Below, one piece after another: positions 41,586 through 50,862 of a DNA stretch of 64,000 nucleotides. The translations under genes and the position numbers were made by a program. The stretch covers positions 1-64,000 of the forward strand of contig NZ_RJUL01000012.1 in the NCBI RefSeq assembly GCF_003751625.1, given 5' to 3'. How positions within the stretch are numbered: the first letter of the stretch is position 1; each line of letters begins with the position of its first letter. The notes beneath the pieces were generated by a model. It did no database searches. It worked only from the letters and a program-made list of their open reading frames with translations, and was not told where the DNA came from. This DNA is from Gallaecimonas pentaromativorans (lineage in GTDB: Bacteria > Pseudomonadota > Gammaproteobacteria > Enterobacterales > Gallaecimonadaceae).

Positions 41586-42677
41586 TTATCCGTCGGCGCC
41601 ACTGAGTCGCCCCTGTTTCACGTGAAACAGGCGGACGTCGCTCAGTGGGGCAACCATGTCATCAACTTTGTCTGCATCTATGGCCGTCACAAAGACTTGG
41701 GCCTGGGTATCAGCCAGGGCAGCGGTCAGTGCCAGCCGCTTGTCGCTATCCAGTTCAGCGGGCAGGTCATCGATAAGAAAACTCACCTGCCGTTGCCTCT
41801 TATCCTTGAGCAAGGCGGCCTGGGCCAATTTAAGGGCACAGACCAGCAGCTTCAGTTCCCCTCGGGAGAAAAACTCCTGAACCGGAATGCCATCAACCTT
41901 GATGCGCAAATCGGCCTTGTGTGGACCAGCCTGGGTAAAGCCCAGCATCTGGTCCCGTTCAAACTGGCTTTTCAGTACCGCATCCAGCGCCAGGGATTTA
42001 TCCCAGCCCTGGGCAAATTCCAGGGATACCTGATAGCGCGGGAGCAGCCTTGCCAGCATAGGCTCGAGGGCCGGTAACAGCTCCTCGACGTAAGCCTGCC
42101 TAAGCGCCGTTAACTGGCCGCTGTAACGGGCAAACTCACTATCCCAGTAAGACAGTTCATCATACCTTTTTGGGCGCCTTTTTAGCAGGGCATTTCGCTG
42201 TTTTAGTAGTCTTTTTACCCGAGACCAAGCGGCCAGGAATCCGCTTTCCACGTGGAACACGCCCCAATCGAGAAACTGCCGGCGATTGGCCGGGCCACCG
42301 GTCAATAAATCAAAACTCTCAGGGGTAATGAGTTGCAGCGGCAGCACTTCGGCAAAGGTGGCCAGGCGATCGGGGGTCTCGCCATTAAGCCGCAGACTGA
42401 GGTTCCCTGCCCTATCACGCTGCATGCCGAGTTGATGGGTCCGCTCACCTTCTTCTTTGCGAGCAAAGAGCAGGAAGTCACTCTGGCCATCCTGGATGGC
42501 TCGGGCAGGCTGATGGGTACGAAAAGAGCGGCCAAGGCCGAGGAAGTGCAGCCCTTCGAGCACCGCGGTCTTGCCGCTGCCGTTGGGGCCGATAATACAG
42601 TTGAAGCCCGTACCGGGCTCCAACTGTAGGGTCTCGATATTACGAAACCGACTTAACGAAAGATGGCTTACGCTCAA
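41586..42677 (-). CDS. recF: DNA replication and repair protein RecF
   Basis: SMC-like ATPase that loads RecA at gaps with RecO and RecR. 363 residues: Walker A IGPNGSGKTAVLEGLHFLGLGRSF at about 29-52, signature FFSRGELKLLVCALKLAQ and Walker B FLIDDLPAELD near the C-terminus. Starts 10 bases after dnaN. Its last codons contain a perfect parS site (41614-41629), so the RecF C-terminus is partly dictated by that sequence (LFHVKQG on the coding strand). Confidence 0.97.
   Translation of the reverse strand: MSVSHLSLSRFRNIETLQLEPGTGFNCIIGPNGSGKTAVLEGLHFLGLGRSFRTHQPARAIQDGQSDFLLFARKEEGERTHQLGMQRDRAGNLSLRLNGETPDRLATFAEVLPLQLITPESFDLLTGGPANRRQFLDWGVFHVESGFLAAWSRVKRLLKQRNALLKRRPKRYDELSYWDSEFARYSGQLTALRQAYVEELLPALEPMLARLLPRYQVSLEFAQGWDKSLALDAVLKSQFERDQMLGFTQAGPHKADLRIKVDGIPVQEFFSRGELKLLVCALKLAQAALLKDKRQRQVSFLIDDLPAELDSDKRLALTAALADTQAQVFVTAIDADKVDDMVAPLSDVRLFHVKQGRLSGADG
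41614..41629. promoter_or_regulatory. parS-type ParB binding site 5, inside recF
   Basis: TGTTTCACGTGAAACA, a perfect 16-bp palindromic parS within the 3' end of the recF coding sequence. Confidence 0.95.
42244..42259. promoter_or_regulatory. degenerate parS-like site in recF
   Basis: Minus strand TGTTCCACGTGGAAAG matches 13 of 16 bases of TGTTCCACGTGAAACA, with one half-site intact. May bind ParB weakly or be chance. Confidence 0.3.
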
Positions 42678-42687
42678 GAAGGCCTCA

Positions 42688-43791
42688 TTACAGGCGCATG
42701 GGCATGACCACGTAGACAGCCTCGTCGGAGGCGGCGTCCTCGATCAGGGTACTGGAGTTGGCATCCCCAAAGGACATCTGGGCCGTCTCGCATTTGAGGG
42801 TGTTAAGCACATCCAACAAGTAGCTAACGTTAAAGCCGATCTCCAGAGGCTCGCCTTGGTAGGCCACTTCCAAGTTTTCTTCGGCTTCTTCCTGCTCGGG
42901 GTTATTAGCAGTGATTTTAAGCTCACTGCCGTCCAGGTTCAGGCGTACGCCACGGAACTTCTCGTTGGAGAGAATAGAAGCGCGAGCAAAAGCTTGGCGC
43001 AGCACTTCCCGGTCGGCCTGCAAGCGGTTGTCGGCCTGACGCGGCAACACCCGGCGATAATCGGGGAAACGGCCATCCACCAGCTTAGAGGTAAAGGTGA
43101 AGTCGTCGGTTATCACCCGAATATGGTTGGCACCGATCAGCACCCGCACCAGCGCTTCATCGTGGTTAAGCAGCCTAACCAGCTCAAGCACACCCTTACG
43201 GGGCACGATCACCTGGTGCTCGGGCAGGTTTACCCCTTCGATGATCTGATAAGCCATGGCCAGGCGGTGGCCGTCGGTGGAGACGGTACGCAGTTTGTTG
43301 CCTTCGGTCTCGAACAGCATGCCATTGAGGTAATAACGGACATCCTGGTTGGCCATGGAGAAATGGGTGGAATCAATCAGCTTACGCAGGCTGCTCTGGG
43401 CGGTAACGAACTCAATGTCGCTCTGCCAGGCGTCGATATTGGGGTAGTCCTCTGCCGCCAGGGTGGACAGCGAGAAACGGCTGCGGCCAGAGCGGATAAG
43501 TAAACGCTCACCATCCACATCGACCTTTATTTCAGCCCCATCAGGCAAACCGCGAATAATATCCACCAGCTTCTTTGCAGGCACGGTAATGCGGCCGTTC
43601 TGGCTGGCGTCAAGCAGGGTCAACTGACCAATCAGCTCCACTTCCAGGTCGGTACCGGTCAACGACAGTACGCCGTCACTGACCTCGATAAGGACATTGG
43701 CCAGAATAGGCAAGGTGTGGCGGCGCTCTACGGCACCGGCGACCTGCTGTAAAGGCCGAAGAAGTTGTTCCCTGTTTATGACAAATTTCAT
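42688..43791 (-). CDS. dnaN: DNA polymerase III beta sliding clamp
   Basis: Ring-shaped processivity clamp that tethers DNA polymerase III to DNA. 367 residues (E. coli 366) with the three-fold repeated clamp fold; starts MKFVINREQLLRPLQQVAGAV and ends with the conserved VYVVMPMRL. Lies between dnaA (15-base gap) and recF. Confidence 0.98.
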   Translation of the reverse strand: MKFVINREQLLRPLQQVAGAVERRHTLPILANVLIEVSDGVLSLTGTDLEVELIGQLTLLDASQNGRITVPAKKLVDIIRGLPDGAEIKVDVDGERLLIRSGRSRFSLSTLAAEDYPNIDAWQSDIEFVTAQSSLRKLIDSTHFSMANQDVRYYLNGMLFETEGNKLRTVSTDGHRLAMAYQIIEGVNLPEHQVIVPRKGVLELVRLLNHDEALVRVLIGANHIRVITDDFTFTSKLVDGRFPDYRRVLPRQADNRLQADREVLRQAFARASILSNEKFRGVRLNLDGSELKITANNPEQEEAEENLEVAYQGEPLEIGFNVSYLLDVLNTLKCETAQMSFGDANSSTLIEDAASDEAVYVVMPMRL

Positions 43792-43806
43792 GACCGATTT
43801 CCGCTA

Positions 43807-45201
43807 TCAGGAAGACAAGGTTCGGATCAGGTTGGCGTAGTCTTCTTTGATGTCGTGGGAGCTTTCTCGAAGCTCCTGAATTTTACGACAGGCGTGAAGC
43901 ACTGTCGTGTGATCTCGCCCACCAAAAGCATCCCCAATCTCGGGGAGGCTGTGGTTGGTCAGTTCCTTGGCCAGGGCCATGGCCAGTTGCCGGGGCCTGG
44001 CGACGGAACGGGACCGCCGTTTGGAGAGCAGATCAGCCACCTTGATCTTGTAATACTCTGCAACGGTTTTCTGTATGTTGTCGATGGTTACCAGCTTTTC
44101 CTGCAAGGCCAGCAGGTCGCGAAGGGCCTCGCGGACAAAATCGATGGTAATGGCGCGGCCGGTAAAATTGGCGTTGGCAATCACCCGGTTAAGGGCTCCT
44201 TCCAGCTCACGCACGTTAGAGCGTAGGCGTTTGGCCACAAAAAAGGCCACCTCGTCAGAGAGGTGAATACCGTGCTCTTCGGCCTTACGCATCAAAATAG
44301 CGACCCGGGTTTCCAGCTCCGGCGGCTCAATGGCCACGGTCAGGCCCCAGCCGAAGCGGGATTTAAGCCGGTCTTCAACACCGTCAATCTCTTTGGGATA
44401 CCGGTCAGAGGTGAGGATGATCTGCTGGTTACCTTCTAGCAGGGCGTTGAAGGTATGGAAAAATTCTTCCTGGGAGCGCTCTTTGTTGGCAAAAAACTGG
44501 ATGTCATCGATAAGCAGCGCATCAACGCTGCGGTAATAGCGTTTAAATTCTTCGATGGCATTGTTCTGCAGCGCCCGCACCATGTCCTGCACGAAGCGCT
44601 CGGAGTGCATGTACACCACTTTGGCGCCGGGCTTGTTGGCGAGGATGGCGTTACCGACAGAATAAAGCAGGTGGGTTTTACCCAGGCCTGTACCGCCATA
44701 AAGGAACAGCGGGTTGTAGGCCTTGCCGGGGTTGTCAGCTACCTGGCCAGCAGCGGCGCGGGCCAACTGGTTGGATTTACCCTCAACAAAGTTGTCGAAG
44801 GTATACACCGGGTTAATGTTGGAGCGGTATTGAACATCGCTGTCGGCTTTTTCGGCTGGCTGCTGCCAGCTGGGCACCACTTTGGGCTTGGCTGCCTGGC
44901 GGGGCGCGGCCGGCGGCGCGGCGGCTACCGCAGGGGCCGGGACTTCGGCCTGGACCTTGCGAGAACCGACTTCGAAGAATAAGGAAGGAGCGTCCTGGCC
45001 GCAAAATTCGCCCAATAACTCATTGATGCGGCTCATGTATTTGTCGCGCACCCAATCCAGTACAAAACGGTTAGGGGCAAAGAGTGTCAGGACTTCCTCG
45101 CCCAGCTCTACCTGAAGAGGCCTGATCCACATGCTGAATTGCTGAGTTGGCAACTCATCCTGCAGCCTATCCAGACATTGCTGCCATAGCGACGCACCCA
45201 C
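43807..45201 (-). CDS. dnaA: chromosomal replication initiator DnaA
   Basis: AAA+ ATPase that opens oriC and regulates its own gene. 464 residues: domain [28 protein letters not shown], Pro/Ala-rich domain II, AAA+ domain with Walker [17 protein letters not shown] and Walker [10 protein letters not shown], and DNA-binding domain IV signature [16 protein letters not shown]. Start is a GTG at 45201 with GGGGAGT 7 bases upstream; a longer TTG start at 45216 would include that site and is rejected. First gene of dnaA-dnaN-recF-gyrB, divergent from rpmH. Confidence 0.98.
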   Translation of the reverse strand: MGASLWQQCLDRLQDELPTQQFSMWIRPLQVELGEEVLTLFAPNRFVLDWVRDKYMSRINELLGEFCGQDAPSLFFEVGSRKVQAEVPAPAVAAAPPAAPRQAAKPKVVPSWQQPAEKADSDVQYRSNINPVYTFDNFVEGKSNQLARAAAGQVADNPGKAYNPLFLYGGTGLGKTHLLYSVGNAILANKPGAKVVYMHSERFVQDMVRALQNNAIEEFKRYYRSVDALLIDDIQFFANKERSQEEFFHTFNALLEGNQQIILTSDRYPKEIDGVEDRLKSRFGWGLTVAIEPPELETRVAILMRKAEEHGIHLSDEVAFFVAKRLRSNVRELEGALNRVIANANFTGRAITIDFVREALRDLLALQEKLVTIDNIQKTVAEYYKIKVADLLSKRRSRSVARPRQLAMALAKELTNHSLPEIGDAFGGRDHTTVLHACRKIQELRESSHDIKEDYANLIRTLSS

Positions 45202-45573
45202 GCTGACACTCCCCAATCAAAAAGTCCGTTATTCTACCTTTAATAATGTCTGCCCCACCACCTTCGACACAGCGATAAAAACCCTCCCAGGCAAAATGCA
45301 CGGGATGAATCACGGCAGGGATCGTGGTGGCGGCAGGAGGGTTATTGTTGACTAGGCAGGCCGTCGAGATCAACCACGATCATCAGGATCGTTACATTGA
45401 TCCCAGACTGATCTAGAATGCTCGCCGCTGATAAATTTACCTTGTGTATATTTGACGCAGTTTGGCCACCTCTATATAATTCGGCCTCTTTTTGTGGGCC
45501 ATTTGCAGGGGCCAAGACGGCCAGGCCAGTAAAGGCTCCCTGTGGTTTAACGACTGACCGACGGTAAATACTT
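45202..45573. promoter_or_regulatory. dnaA/rpmH divergent intergenic region with GATC array
   Basis: 372 bases without a gene. Six GATC sites start at 45320, 45368, 45378, 45387, 45399 and 45410; the last five are 10, 9, 12 and 11 bases apart, about one helical turn each, a Dam/SeqA-type array on the dnaA side. No consensus DnaA box TTATCCACA is found; the nearest is TGTGTATAT (45443-45451, one mismatch to the R2-type box). oriC is therefore not assigned here; enteric-type oriC near mnmG/mioC, outside the window, remains possible. Confidence 0.6.
45452..45480 (+). promoter_or_regulatory. rpmH operon promoter
   Basis: TTGACG (45452-45457), 17-bp spacer, TATAAT (45475-45480); near-consensus sigma70 promoter about 94 bases before rpmH, driving rpmH-rnpA-yidD-yidC. 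Confidence 0.85.
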
Positions 45574-45708
45574 ATGAAACGTACTTTTCAACCCAGCGTA
45601 ATCAAACGCAAGCGTGACCACGGTTTCCGTGCTCGCATGGCTACCAAAAACGGCCGCAAGGTACTGGCTCGTCGCCGTGCCAAAGGTCGCGCTCGCCTGT
45701 CTGCCTGA
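45574..45708 (+). CDS. rpmH: 50S ribosomal protein L34
   Basis: 44-residue, highly basic ribosomal protein starting [19 protein letters not shown] and ending [12 protein letters not shown], matching L34 along its whole length. It is the first gene of the rpmH-rnpA-yidD-yidC cluster, divergent from dnaA as in nearly all bacteria. The leader between promoter and ATG is about 90 bases and contains no strong hairpin. Confidence 0.98.
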   Translation: MKRTFQPSVIKRKRDHGFRARMATKNGRKVLARRRAKGRARLSA

Positions 45709-45713
45709 TTCAC

Positions 45714-46094
45714 TTGAGTGCTCTGCACCCGCAAGTGTCCAAGCTGACCTTTAGCCGGGAGTTACGTCTGCTAACTCCCGCGCATTTCCAAAGGGTTTTC
45801 GATAACCCCGTCCGCGCCTCCTCTCCTGAAGTCACTCTCTTAGCCAGAACCAACGATCTCGGCCATGCCAGATTGGGGCTGACAATTGCCCGTAAACAGG
45901 TTAAAAAAGCGACTTCCCGGAACCGTCTTAAACGACTGACCAGGGAGTACGTGCGGCAGCATCAGTCGGCATTACCCGACGCCGATGTCATTGTCATCGT
46001 CAAAAAGCCCGCCCAGTTTCTGGAAAACAGCGACTACGTGGCTTTGGTGGACAGGCTATGGAAACTCTTGGCAAAGCGCTTAGCGCATGCCTGA
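45714..46094 (+). CDS. rnpA: ribonuclease P protein component
   Basis: Basic protein subunit of RNase P, which trims tRNA 5' leaders with the M1 RNA. 126 residues with [17 protein letters not shown] and the RNR signature [23 protein letters not shown]. The start is uncertain: TTG 45714 gives [13 protein letters not shown], and GTG 45735 gives [10 protein letters not shown]; neither has a clear ribosome-binding site, perhaps because translation is coupled to rpmH, which ends 5 bases before the TTG. Overlaps yidD by 37 bases. Confidence 0.95.
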   Translation: MSALHPQVSKLTFSRELRLLTPAHFQRVFDNPVRASSPEVTLLARTNDLGHARLGLTIARKQVKKATSRNRLKRLTREYVRQHQSALPDADVIVIVKKPAQFLENSDYVALVDRLWKLLAKRLAHA

Positions 46095-46309
46095 TACTGC
46101 CGATACGGCTCTATCAGCTGTTGCTCAGTCCCCTGTTGGGACCAACCTGCCGTTTTACGCCCACCTGTTCCCACTACGCTATTGAGGCCATCAGGCGCCA
46201 CGGCCCTGTGAAAGGAAGTTGGTTAGCGGTGCGCAGAATATTAAAATGCCACCCTCGCCATCCCGGTGGTCACGATCCGGTTCCCGAACGTAAAACTAGA
46301 GAACGTTAA
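46058..46309 (+). CDS. yidD: membrane protein insertion efficiency factor YidD
   Basis: 83-residue small inner-membrane-associated protein with the family motif [20 protein letters not shown] and conserved [16 protein letters not shown] near the C-terminus. Assists YidC/Sec-dependent membrane protein insertion. Starts within rnpA (37-base overlap) and ends 4 bases before yidC. Confidence 0.95.
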   Translation: METLGKALSACLILPIRLYQLLLSPLLGPTCRFTPTCSHYAIEAIRRHGPVKGSWLAVRRILKCHPRHPGGHDPVPERKTRER

Positions 46310-46313
46310 ACCC

Positions 46314-47936
46314 ATGGAATCCCAACGCTCCTTGTTGTTCTTCGCTCTGCTTGCTGTCAGCTTCCTGCTGTACCAAGCCTGGGAGAAGGACCATGAACCC
46401 AAGCCGGCGCCTATAGCCGCTACCGCTTCGGTACCCACTGAAGCGCCTGCCGACGCCCTGCCCAGTTCCGACGATATTCCTCAGACCGAGGGCGCTAAGC
46501 CTGCAGCCAGCACCAAGGCTCATTTGGTTACCCTTGCCAACGACGAGCTCAAGCTGACCGTTGATACCCGCGGCGGCGACATCGTCGGTGCCCAGCTCAA
46601 GCATTTTGCCAAGGTGCAAGGTGGCGAAGAGCGGTTGACCCTATTCACCCGCGAGCCCGGCTTTAACTACGTAGCCATGAGCGGCCTTATCGGCCCCAAC
46701 GGTTCCGACACCCAGAGCCGCCCGGTTTACACCGCTTCCGAGGCCACTACCCTGGCCAACGGCGACAGCCAGCTGACCCTCACTTATGATGGCGCCAATG
46801 GCGTTGTCTATAAAAAGGTGCTGACCCTGGCCCCCGGCAAGTATGTGGTCAACACCCGTTTCGAAGTGACCAACCCCACCGACAAACCGCTGTCTGTGCA
46901 GTTCTTTGGTCAAATCAAACGTACCAACCACGAGCCCGACTCCGGCATCACCTCCCACGGCACTTACACCGGCCCGGTGTATTCCACCGATGACGAGTCC
47001 TACGAGAAGTACAACTTTGACGACGTCAAAGAACGTAACCTCAACAAGGAAACCAGCACCGGCTGGGTAGCCATGCTGCAGCACTACTTTGTGTCTGCCT
47101 GGGCGCCCAAGCTCGACAACGTCAAACTGGACGTTTACAGCCTGCAGTCCGGCTCTGACGCCATCATCGGCATCAAGAGCAAGCCCGTTACCGTACCGGC
47201 CCAAGGTTCTGCCAGCCTGACCGCTGATCTGTTTGTGGGCCCCAAAGACCAGGACGCCCTGGCCGCCGTTGCCCCCAAACTGGAAAAGACCGTCGACTAC
47301 GGCTTCCTGTGGTTTATCAGCGAATTCCTGTTCTGGCTGCTTAAACTGCTGCACGGTGTGGTACACAACTGGGGCTTTGCCATTGTGCTGCTGACCCTGT
47401 TGGTGCGTGGTGCCATGTACCCGCTGACCAAGGCCCAGTTCACCTCCATGGCCAAGATGCGCGCCCTGCAGCCGAAGCTGGCATCCCTGAAAGAGCGTTT
47501 GGGTGACGACCGCCAGCGCATGTCTCAGGCGATGATGAAGCTGTACAAGGACGAAGGGGTTAACCCTCTGGGTGGCTGCTTCCCGCTGCTGCTGCAGATG
47601 CCTATCTTCATGGCCCTGTACTATGTGCTGCAAGAATCCGTAGAGCTGCGCCAAGCGCCGTTTATGCTGTGGATCCACGACCTGTCGGCCAAAGACCCGT
47701 TCTTTGTGCTGCCGGTACTGTTTGCCGCCTCCATGTGGTTTAGCCAGAAGCTGAACCCCAGCACCATGACCGACCCGATGCAGCAAAAGGTCATGCAGCT
47801 GATGCCGCTGGTGATGGGCGTGTTCTTCGCCTTCTTCCCCTCCGGCCTGGTACTGTACTGGTTTGTGAGCAACCTGGTGTCCATTACCCAGCAGCTCATT
47901 ATCTACAAGGGCCTTGAGAAGAAAGGCCTACGATAA
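46314..47936 (+). CDS. yidC: membrane protein insertase YidC
   Basis: Inner-membrane insertase working alone or with SecYEG. 540 residues: N-terminal signal-anchor helix (about 5-20), large periplasmic beta-sandwich domain P1 (about 50-320) and the five-helix 60KD_IMP core from about 340, with the hydrophilic-groove region [22 protein letters not shown] 46314 ([13 protein letters not shown]) aligns with the family; an in-frame upstream start at 46266 overlaps yidD and is rejected. Confidence 0.97.
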   Translation: MESQRSLLFFALLAVSFLLYQAWEKDHEPKPAPIAATASVPTEAPADALPSSDDIPQTEGAKPAASTKAHLVTLANDELKLTVDTRGGDIVGAQLKHFAKVQGGEERLTLFTREPGFNYVAMSGLIGPNGSDTQSRPVYTASEATTLANGDSQLTLTYDGANGVVYKKVLTLAPGKYVVNTRFEVTNPTDKPLSVQFFGQIKRTNHEPDSGITSHGTYTGPVYSTDDESYEKYNFDDVKERNLNKETSTGWVAMLQHYFVSAWAPKLDNVKLDVYSLQSGSDAIIGIKSKPVTVPAQGSASLTADLFVGPKDQDALAAVAPKLEKTVDYGFLWFISEFLFWLLKLLHGVVHNWGFAIVLLTLLVRGAMYPLTKAQFTSMAKMRALQPKLASLKERLGDDRQRMSQAMMKLYKDEGVNPLGGCFPLLLQMPIFMALYYVLQESVELRQAPFMLWIHDLSAKDPFFVLPVLFAASMWFSQKLNPSTMTDPMQQKVMQLMPLVMGVFFAFFPSGLVLYWFVSNLVSITQQLIIYKGLEKKGLR

Positions 47937-47963
47937 AAAAGGGCGGCGCAAGCCGCCTTTTTT
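47935..47963 (+). terminator. rho-independent terminator after yidC
   Basis: AAAAAA-G-GGCGGC-GCAA-GCCGCC-TTTTTT immediately after the yidC stop codon; separates it from mnmE. Confidence 0.88.
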
Positions 47964-47977
47964 GTAAGGAGATTTCC

Positions 47978-49324
47978 ATGTCAGAGACCATCGCAGCCAT
48001 TGCCACCGCCACCGGTCGCGGCGGCGTTGGCATTATCCGCATCTCCGGCCCCAAGGCAGCCAGTGTGGCCAAGGCCCGGCTGGGTGCCCTGCCCAAAGCC
48101 CGTTATGCCCAGTACGGCCCGTTCATGGACACCGACGGCACTGTGCTGGACCAAGGCATTGCGCTGTACTTCCCCGGCCCCAACAGCTTTACCGGTGAAG
48201 ACGTGCTGGAGCTGCAAGGCCACGGCGGCCCGGTGATCCTTGACCTGCTGCTGCGAGCCATCCTGGCAGAGCCCGGTGTGCGCCTGGCAAGGCCTGGGGA
48301 GTTTTCCGAGCGGGCCTTTTTGAACGACAAACTGGACTTGGCCCAGGCCGAGGCCATCGCCGACCTCATCGAAGCCAGCTCCGAGCAAGCCGCCCGCAGC
48401 GCCGTGCATTCCTTGCAAGGGGAGTTCTCGGCCCGCATTAACGCCCTGGTGGAATCCCTTATCCACCTGCGCATCTACGTGGAAGCGGCCATTGATTTTC
48501 CCGAAGAAGAAATCGACTTTCTCTCAGACGGCAAAGTGGCCGGGGACCTGGCAGCCATTCGTGAAGATTTGGCCGCAGTCAAAGCCTCCGCCCGCCAAGG
48601 CAGCTTGCTGCGTGACGGCATGCGGGTGGTGATAGCCGGCCGCCCCAACGCCGGGAAATCGAGCCTATTGAACGCGCTTGCCGGGCGCGAAGCGGCCATC
48701 GTTACCGACATCGCCGGCACCACCCGCGATGTGCTGCGCGAGCATATTCATATCGACGGTATGCCGCTGCACATCATCGACACCGCAGGTCTTCGCGATA
48801 CCGGCGATGCAGTAGAGAAAATCGGCATCGAGCGGGCCTGGGCGGAAATCGAGAAAGCCGACCGGGTGCTGTTTATGGTGGACGCCCTGGATACCGACGC
48901 TACTGACCCCCACGCTATCTGGCCTGACTTTGTAGATAGGCTACCAGCAGGCCTTGGCATCACCGTGGTGCGCAACAAGGTGGAGCTGACCGGCGAGCAA
49001 GCCGGGTTTGAGAACGGCATCTTGCGGCTGTCGGCTAAAACCGGCGCCGGTGTCGAGGCCCTGCGCGAGCACCTTAAAGCGCTAATGGGCTTTGAAGGCA
49101 CCAGCGAAGGCAGCTTTCTGGCCCGCCGCCGCCACCTCGACGCCCTCGACAGCGCCCAGCAGCATCTGGATGTAGGCGAAGAGCAACTCCATGGCTTTGC
49201 CGCCGGCGAGATCCTCGCCGAAGAGCTGCGCCTGGCCCAAATGGCGCTTTCTGAAATCACCGGCGAGTTTAGCTCTGACGATTTGCTGGGGCGCATCTTC
49301 TCGAGCTTTTGTATCGGCAAATAA
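47978..49324 (+). CDS. mnmE: tRNA modification GTPase MnmE
   Basis: K+-activated GTPase that with MnmG installs carboxymethylaminomethyl at U34 of some tRNAs. 448 residues: N-terminal folate-binding domain, helical domain with an inserted G domain (about 216-370) showing [27 protein letters not shown], and the invariant C-terminal CIGK. The fourth GTP-binding motif reads NKVE, where NKxD is usual. AAGGAG precedes ATG by 8 bases. mnmG is not next to it, as in enterics and vibrios. Confidence 0.96.
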   Translation: MSETIAAIATATGRGGVGIIRISGPKAASVAKARLGALPKARYAQYGPFMDTDGTVLDQGIALYFPGPNSFTGEDVLELQGHGGPVILDLLLRAILAEPGVRLARPGEFSERAFLNDKLDLAQAEAIADLIEASSEQAARSAVHSLQGEFSARINALVESLIHLRIYVEAAIDFPEEEIDFLSDGKVAGDLAAIREDLAAVKASARQGSLLRDGMRVVIAGRPNAGKSSLLNALAGREAAIVTDIAGTTRDVLREHIHIDGMPLHIIDTAGLRDTGDAVEKIGIERAWAEIEKADRVLFMVDALDTDATDPHAIWPDFVDRLPAGLGITVVRNKVELTGEQAGFENGILRLSAKTGAGVEALREHLKALMGFEGTSEGSFLARRRHLDALDSAQQHLDVGEEQLHGFAAGEILAEELRLAQMALSEITGEFSSDDLLGRIFSSFCIGK

Positions 49325-49350
49325 AAAAGCCGCCTCCGGGCGGCTTTTTT
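49323..49350. terminator. bidirectional terminator after mnmE
   Basis: AAAAAA-GCCGCC-TCCG-GGCGGC-TTTTTT, a perfect 6-bp stem with T tracts on either strand, directly after mnmE. Confidence 0.9.
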
Positions 49351-49494
49351 ATTTGTCTGGCACAGCACTTCCCTGCTCTTAACGCATGGCCACAACTTAA
49401 CAAACATCACCAAATTTAGAGGTTTTCTCTTGTATATCAAACAGTTGAAATGCTTCCTTGTGCCATTTAACCGACCCAGTTCACGCTTTGCAGG

Positions 49495-49659
49495 ATGTCC
49501 CCTGCCGGGCGCTGCCAGCGTTACGCCAAGCTAATCGCTGCCCTGGCGCCTCGCTCGGTCAAAGGGGGGCGCTCTTTTACGGTGCTACCCGACGGTAGTC
49601 TGGTGCTATCGATGTACGAACAAAAAGAGGCAGATATCCTGGCAATCGACCTGCCCTGA
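49495..49659 (+). CDS. possible small protein of unknown function
   Basis: A 54-residue open frame (MSPAGRCQRYAKLIAAL ... MYEQKEADILAIDLP) in the otherwise empty 465-base stretch between the mnmE terminator and the DUF1656 gene. An in-frame stop at 49468-49470 bounds it. The start context is weak (CAGG directly before ATG). GFTVLPDG-like wording (RSFTVLPDGSLVLSM) looks protein-like, but I recognise no family. It could be a real small gene, a remnant, or chance; the rest of the stretch (49351-49494, 49660-49789) shows no gene or clear signal. Confidence 0.3.
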   Translation: MSPAGRCQRYAKLIAALAPRSVKGGRSFTVLPDGSLVLSMYEQKEADILAIDLP

Positions 49660-49789
49660 CCCTAGGCTGATATCGGTTAAGTGGTGATAAATAGGGACTT
49701 CTTTACACTGCCCCTAGAGTCTCGGCGCGAAGTAGCGATAAGATGAACCCGCTTAGCGGCCCTGTCTCCTGATACCTGTAAGGCTTGCC

Positions 49790-49990
49790 ATGCTTCACGA
49801 ACTGGCCCTGGGTGGCCTGTTGTTCAGCCCTTTTATTGTCTTTGCCATGAGTGGCTTTGTGATGACCCTGGCAACCCGCCTGGCTCTGCACAAGCTCGCG
49901 CTGCGCCAGTGGATCTGGAAGGATGCCTGGTTTGATGTATCCCTCTTTGTTTGTTACCTGGCCCTGAATATTTACCTGTTCGGAGATTAA
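49790..49990 (+). CDS. DUF1656 (AaeX-like) small membrane protein
   Basis: 66-residue protein with two hydrophobic helices (about 6-28 and 47-64) around a basic loop; matches the DUF1656/AaeX family in size, in the opening LxELxxGGxLFSPFxxFA pattern, and in preceding an HlyD-FUSC pair. Function not known, presumed accessory to the exporter. AAGG before ATG. First gene of a three-gene operon. Confidence 0.88.
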   Translation: MLHELALGGLLFSPFIVFAMSGFVMTLATRLALHKLALRQWIWKDAWFDVSLFVCYLALNIYLFGD

Positions 49991-49997
49991 AGCCCCC

Positions 49998-50861
49998 ATG
50001 GGACAACTGCTTCGTGTCTTAGTGACATTGCTATTTGTAGCGGGAGCCATCCTGGCCGGCACCTGGGTGTGGAACCACTACCTCTATTCCCCCTGGACCC
50101 GTGACGGCAGGGTACAGGCCGACGTAGCCACCCTGGCCCCAGACGTCTCTGGCTGGGTCACTGAGCTCAAGGTGCACGATAATCAGCAAGTGAAAAAGGG
50201 CGAGGTGATGTTCGTTATCGACGACACCCGCTACAAAGCGGTGATCGCTGAAGACCAAGCCGAGGTGGAAAAAGCCAAATTTGCCTGGGACTTGGCCCAG
50301 CACCAGTATCAAAGACGCAAGCAGTTGATTGCCAAGAAGGTGATCAGCGATGAAGACGAAGAAACCTACCGCATCAATACCGACCAGGCCAAAGCCTCTT
50401 ATGACCTGGCCGTCGCCCAGCTCAACGCCGCCCAAATCGACCTTGCTCGCACCGTGGTAACCGCCCCCGAAGATGGCACCATCATTAACCTGACGCTGCG
50501 CCAGGGGAATTATGTGTCCAAGGGCACCCCGGTGATGTCGCTGGTGAAAAACAATTCCTTTTATGTGACCGGTTACTTTGAAGAAACCAAGTTGCCGCTG
50601 GTACATGTTGGCCAAAAAGCCAAAGTGCATCTGATGAGCGGCGGCAAGCCGCTGCTGGGCACGGTTATCAGCATCTCCCCAGGCATTGCCAATACCAACA
50701 CCAATGCCAACAACCAGTTATTGCCCCAGGTTCAACAGACCTTCAACTGGGTGCGCCTGGCCCAGCGTATTCCGGTGGATATCCGCCTCGACCAGATCCC
50801 CGAGGGGGTACATCTGAGCGCCGGCATGACGGTGTCAGTCAATCTCAACAGCCAAGACTGA
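49998..50861 (+). CDS. HlyD/AaeA-like periplasmic adaptor subunit
   Basis: 287-residue membrane-fusion protein: one N-terminal transmembrane anchor (about 6-28), lipoyl-like half motifs (YSPWTRDGRVQADVATLAPDVSGWVTEL and VTAPEDGTIINLTLRQGNYV), a helical hairpin between them, and a beta-barrel segment. It links the FUSC inner-membrane protein to an outer-membrane channel; AaeAB of E. coli exports aromatic acids, but the substrate here is unknown. GGAG lies before ATG; 7 bases after the DUF1656 gene. Confidence 0.9.
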   Translation: MGQLLRVLVTLLFVAGAILAGTWVWNHYLYSPWTRDGRVQADVATLAPDVSGWVTELKVHDNQQVKKGEVMFVIDDTRYKAVIAEDQAEVEKAKFAWDLAQHQYQRRKQLIAKKVISDEDEETYRINTDQAKASYDLAVAQLNAAQIDLARTVVTAPEDGTIINLTLRQGNYVSKGTPVMSLVKNNSFYVTGYFEETKLPLVHVGQKAKVHLMSGGKPLLGTVISISPGIANTNTNANNQLLPQVQQTFNWVRLAQRIPVDIRLDQIPEGVHLSAGMTVSVNLNSQD

Positions 50862-50862
50862 C

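Noticed and set aside
45167-45373. 68-codon frame on the minus strand across the dnaA start and GATC array
   Set aside because: Overlaps the dnaA start in another frame and covers regulatory DNA; no ribosome-binding site or family.
45443-45451. Single DnaA-box-like TGTGTATAT as evidence for oriC
   Set aside because: One mismatched site is not enough; no cluster of DnaA boxes and no clear AT-rich unwinding element were found.
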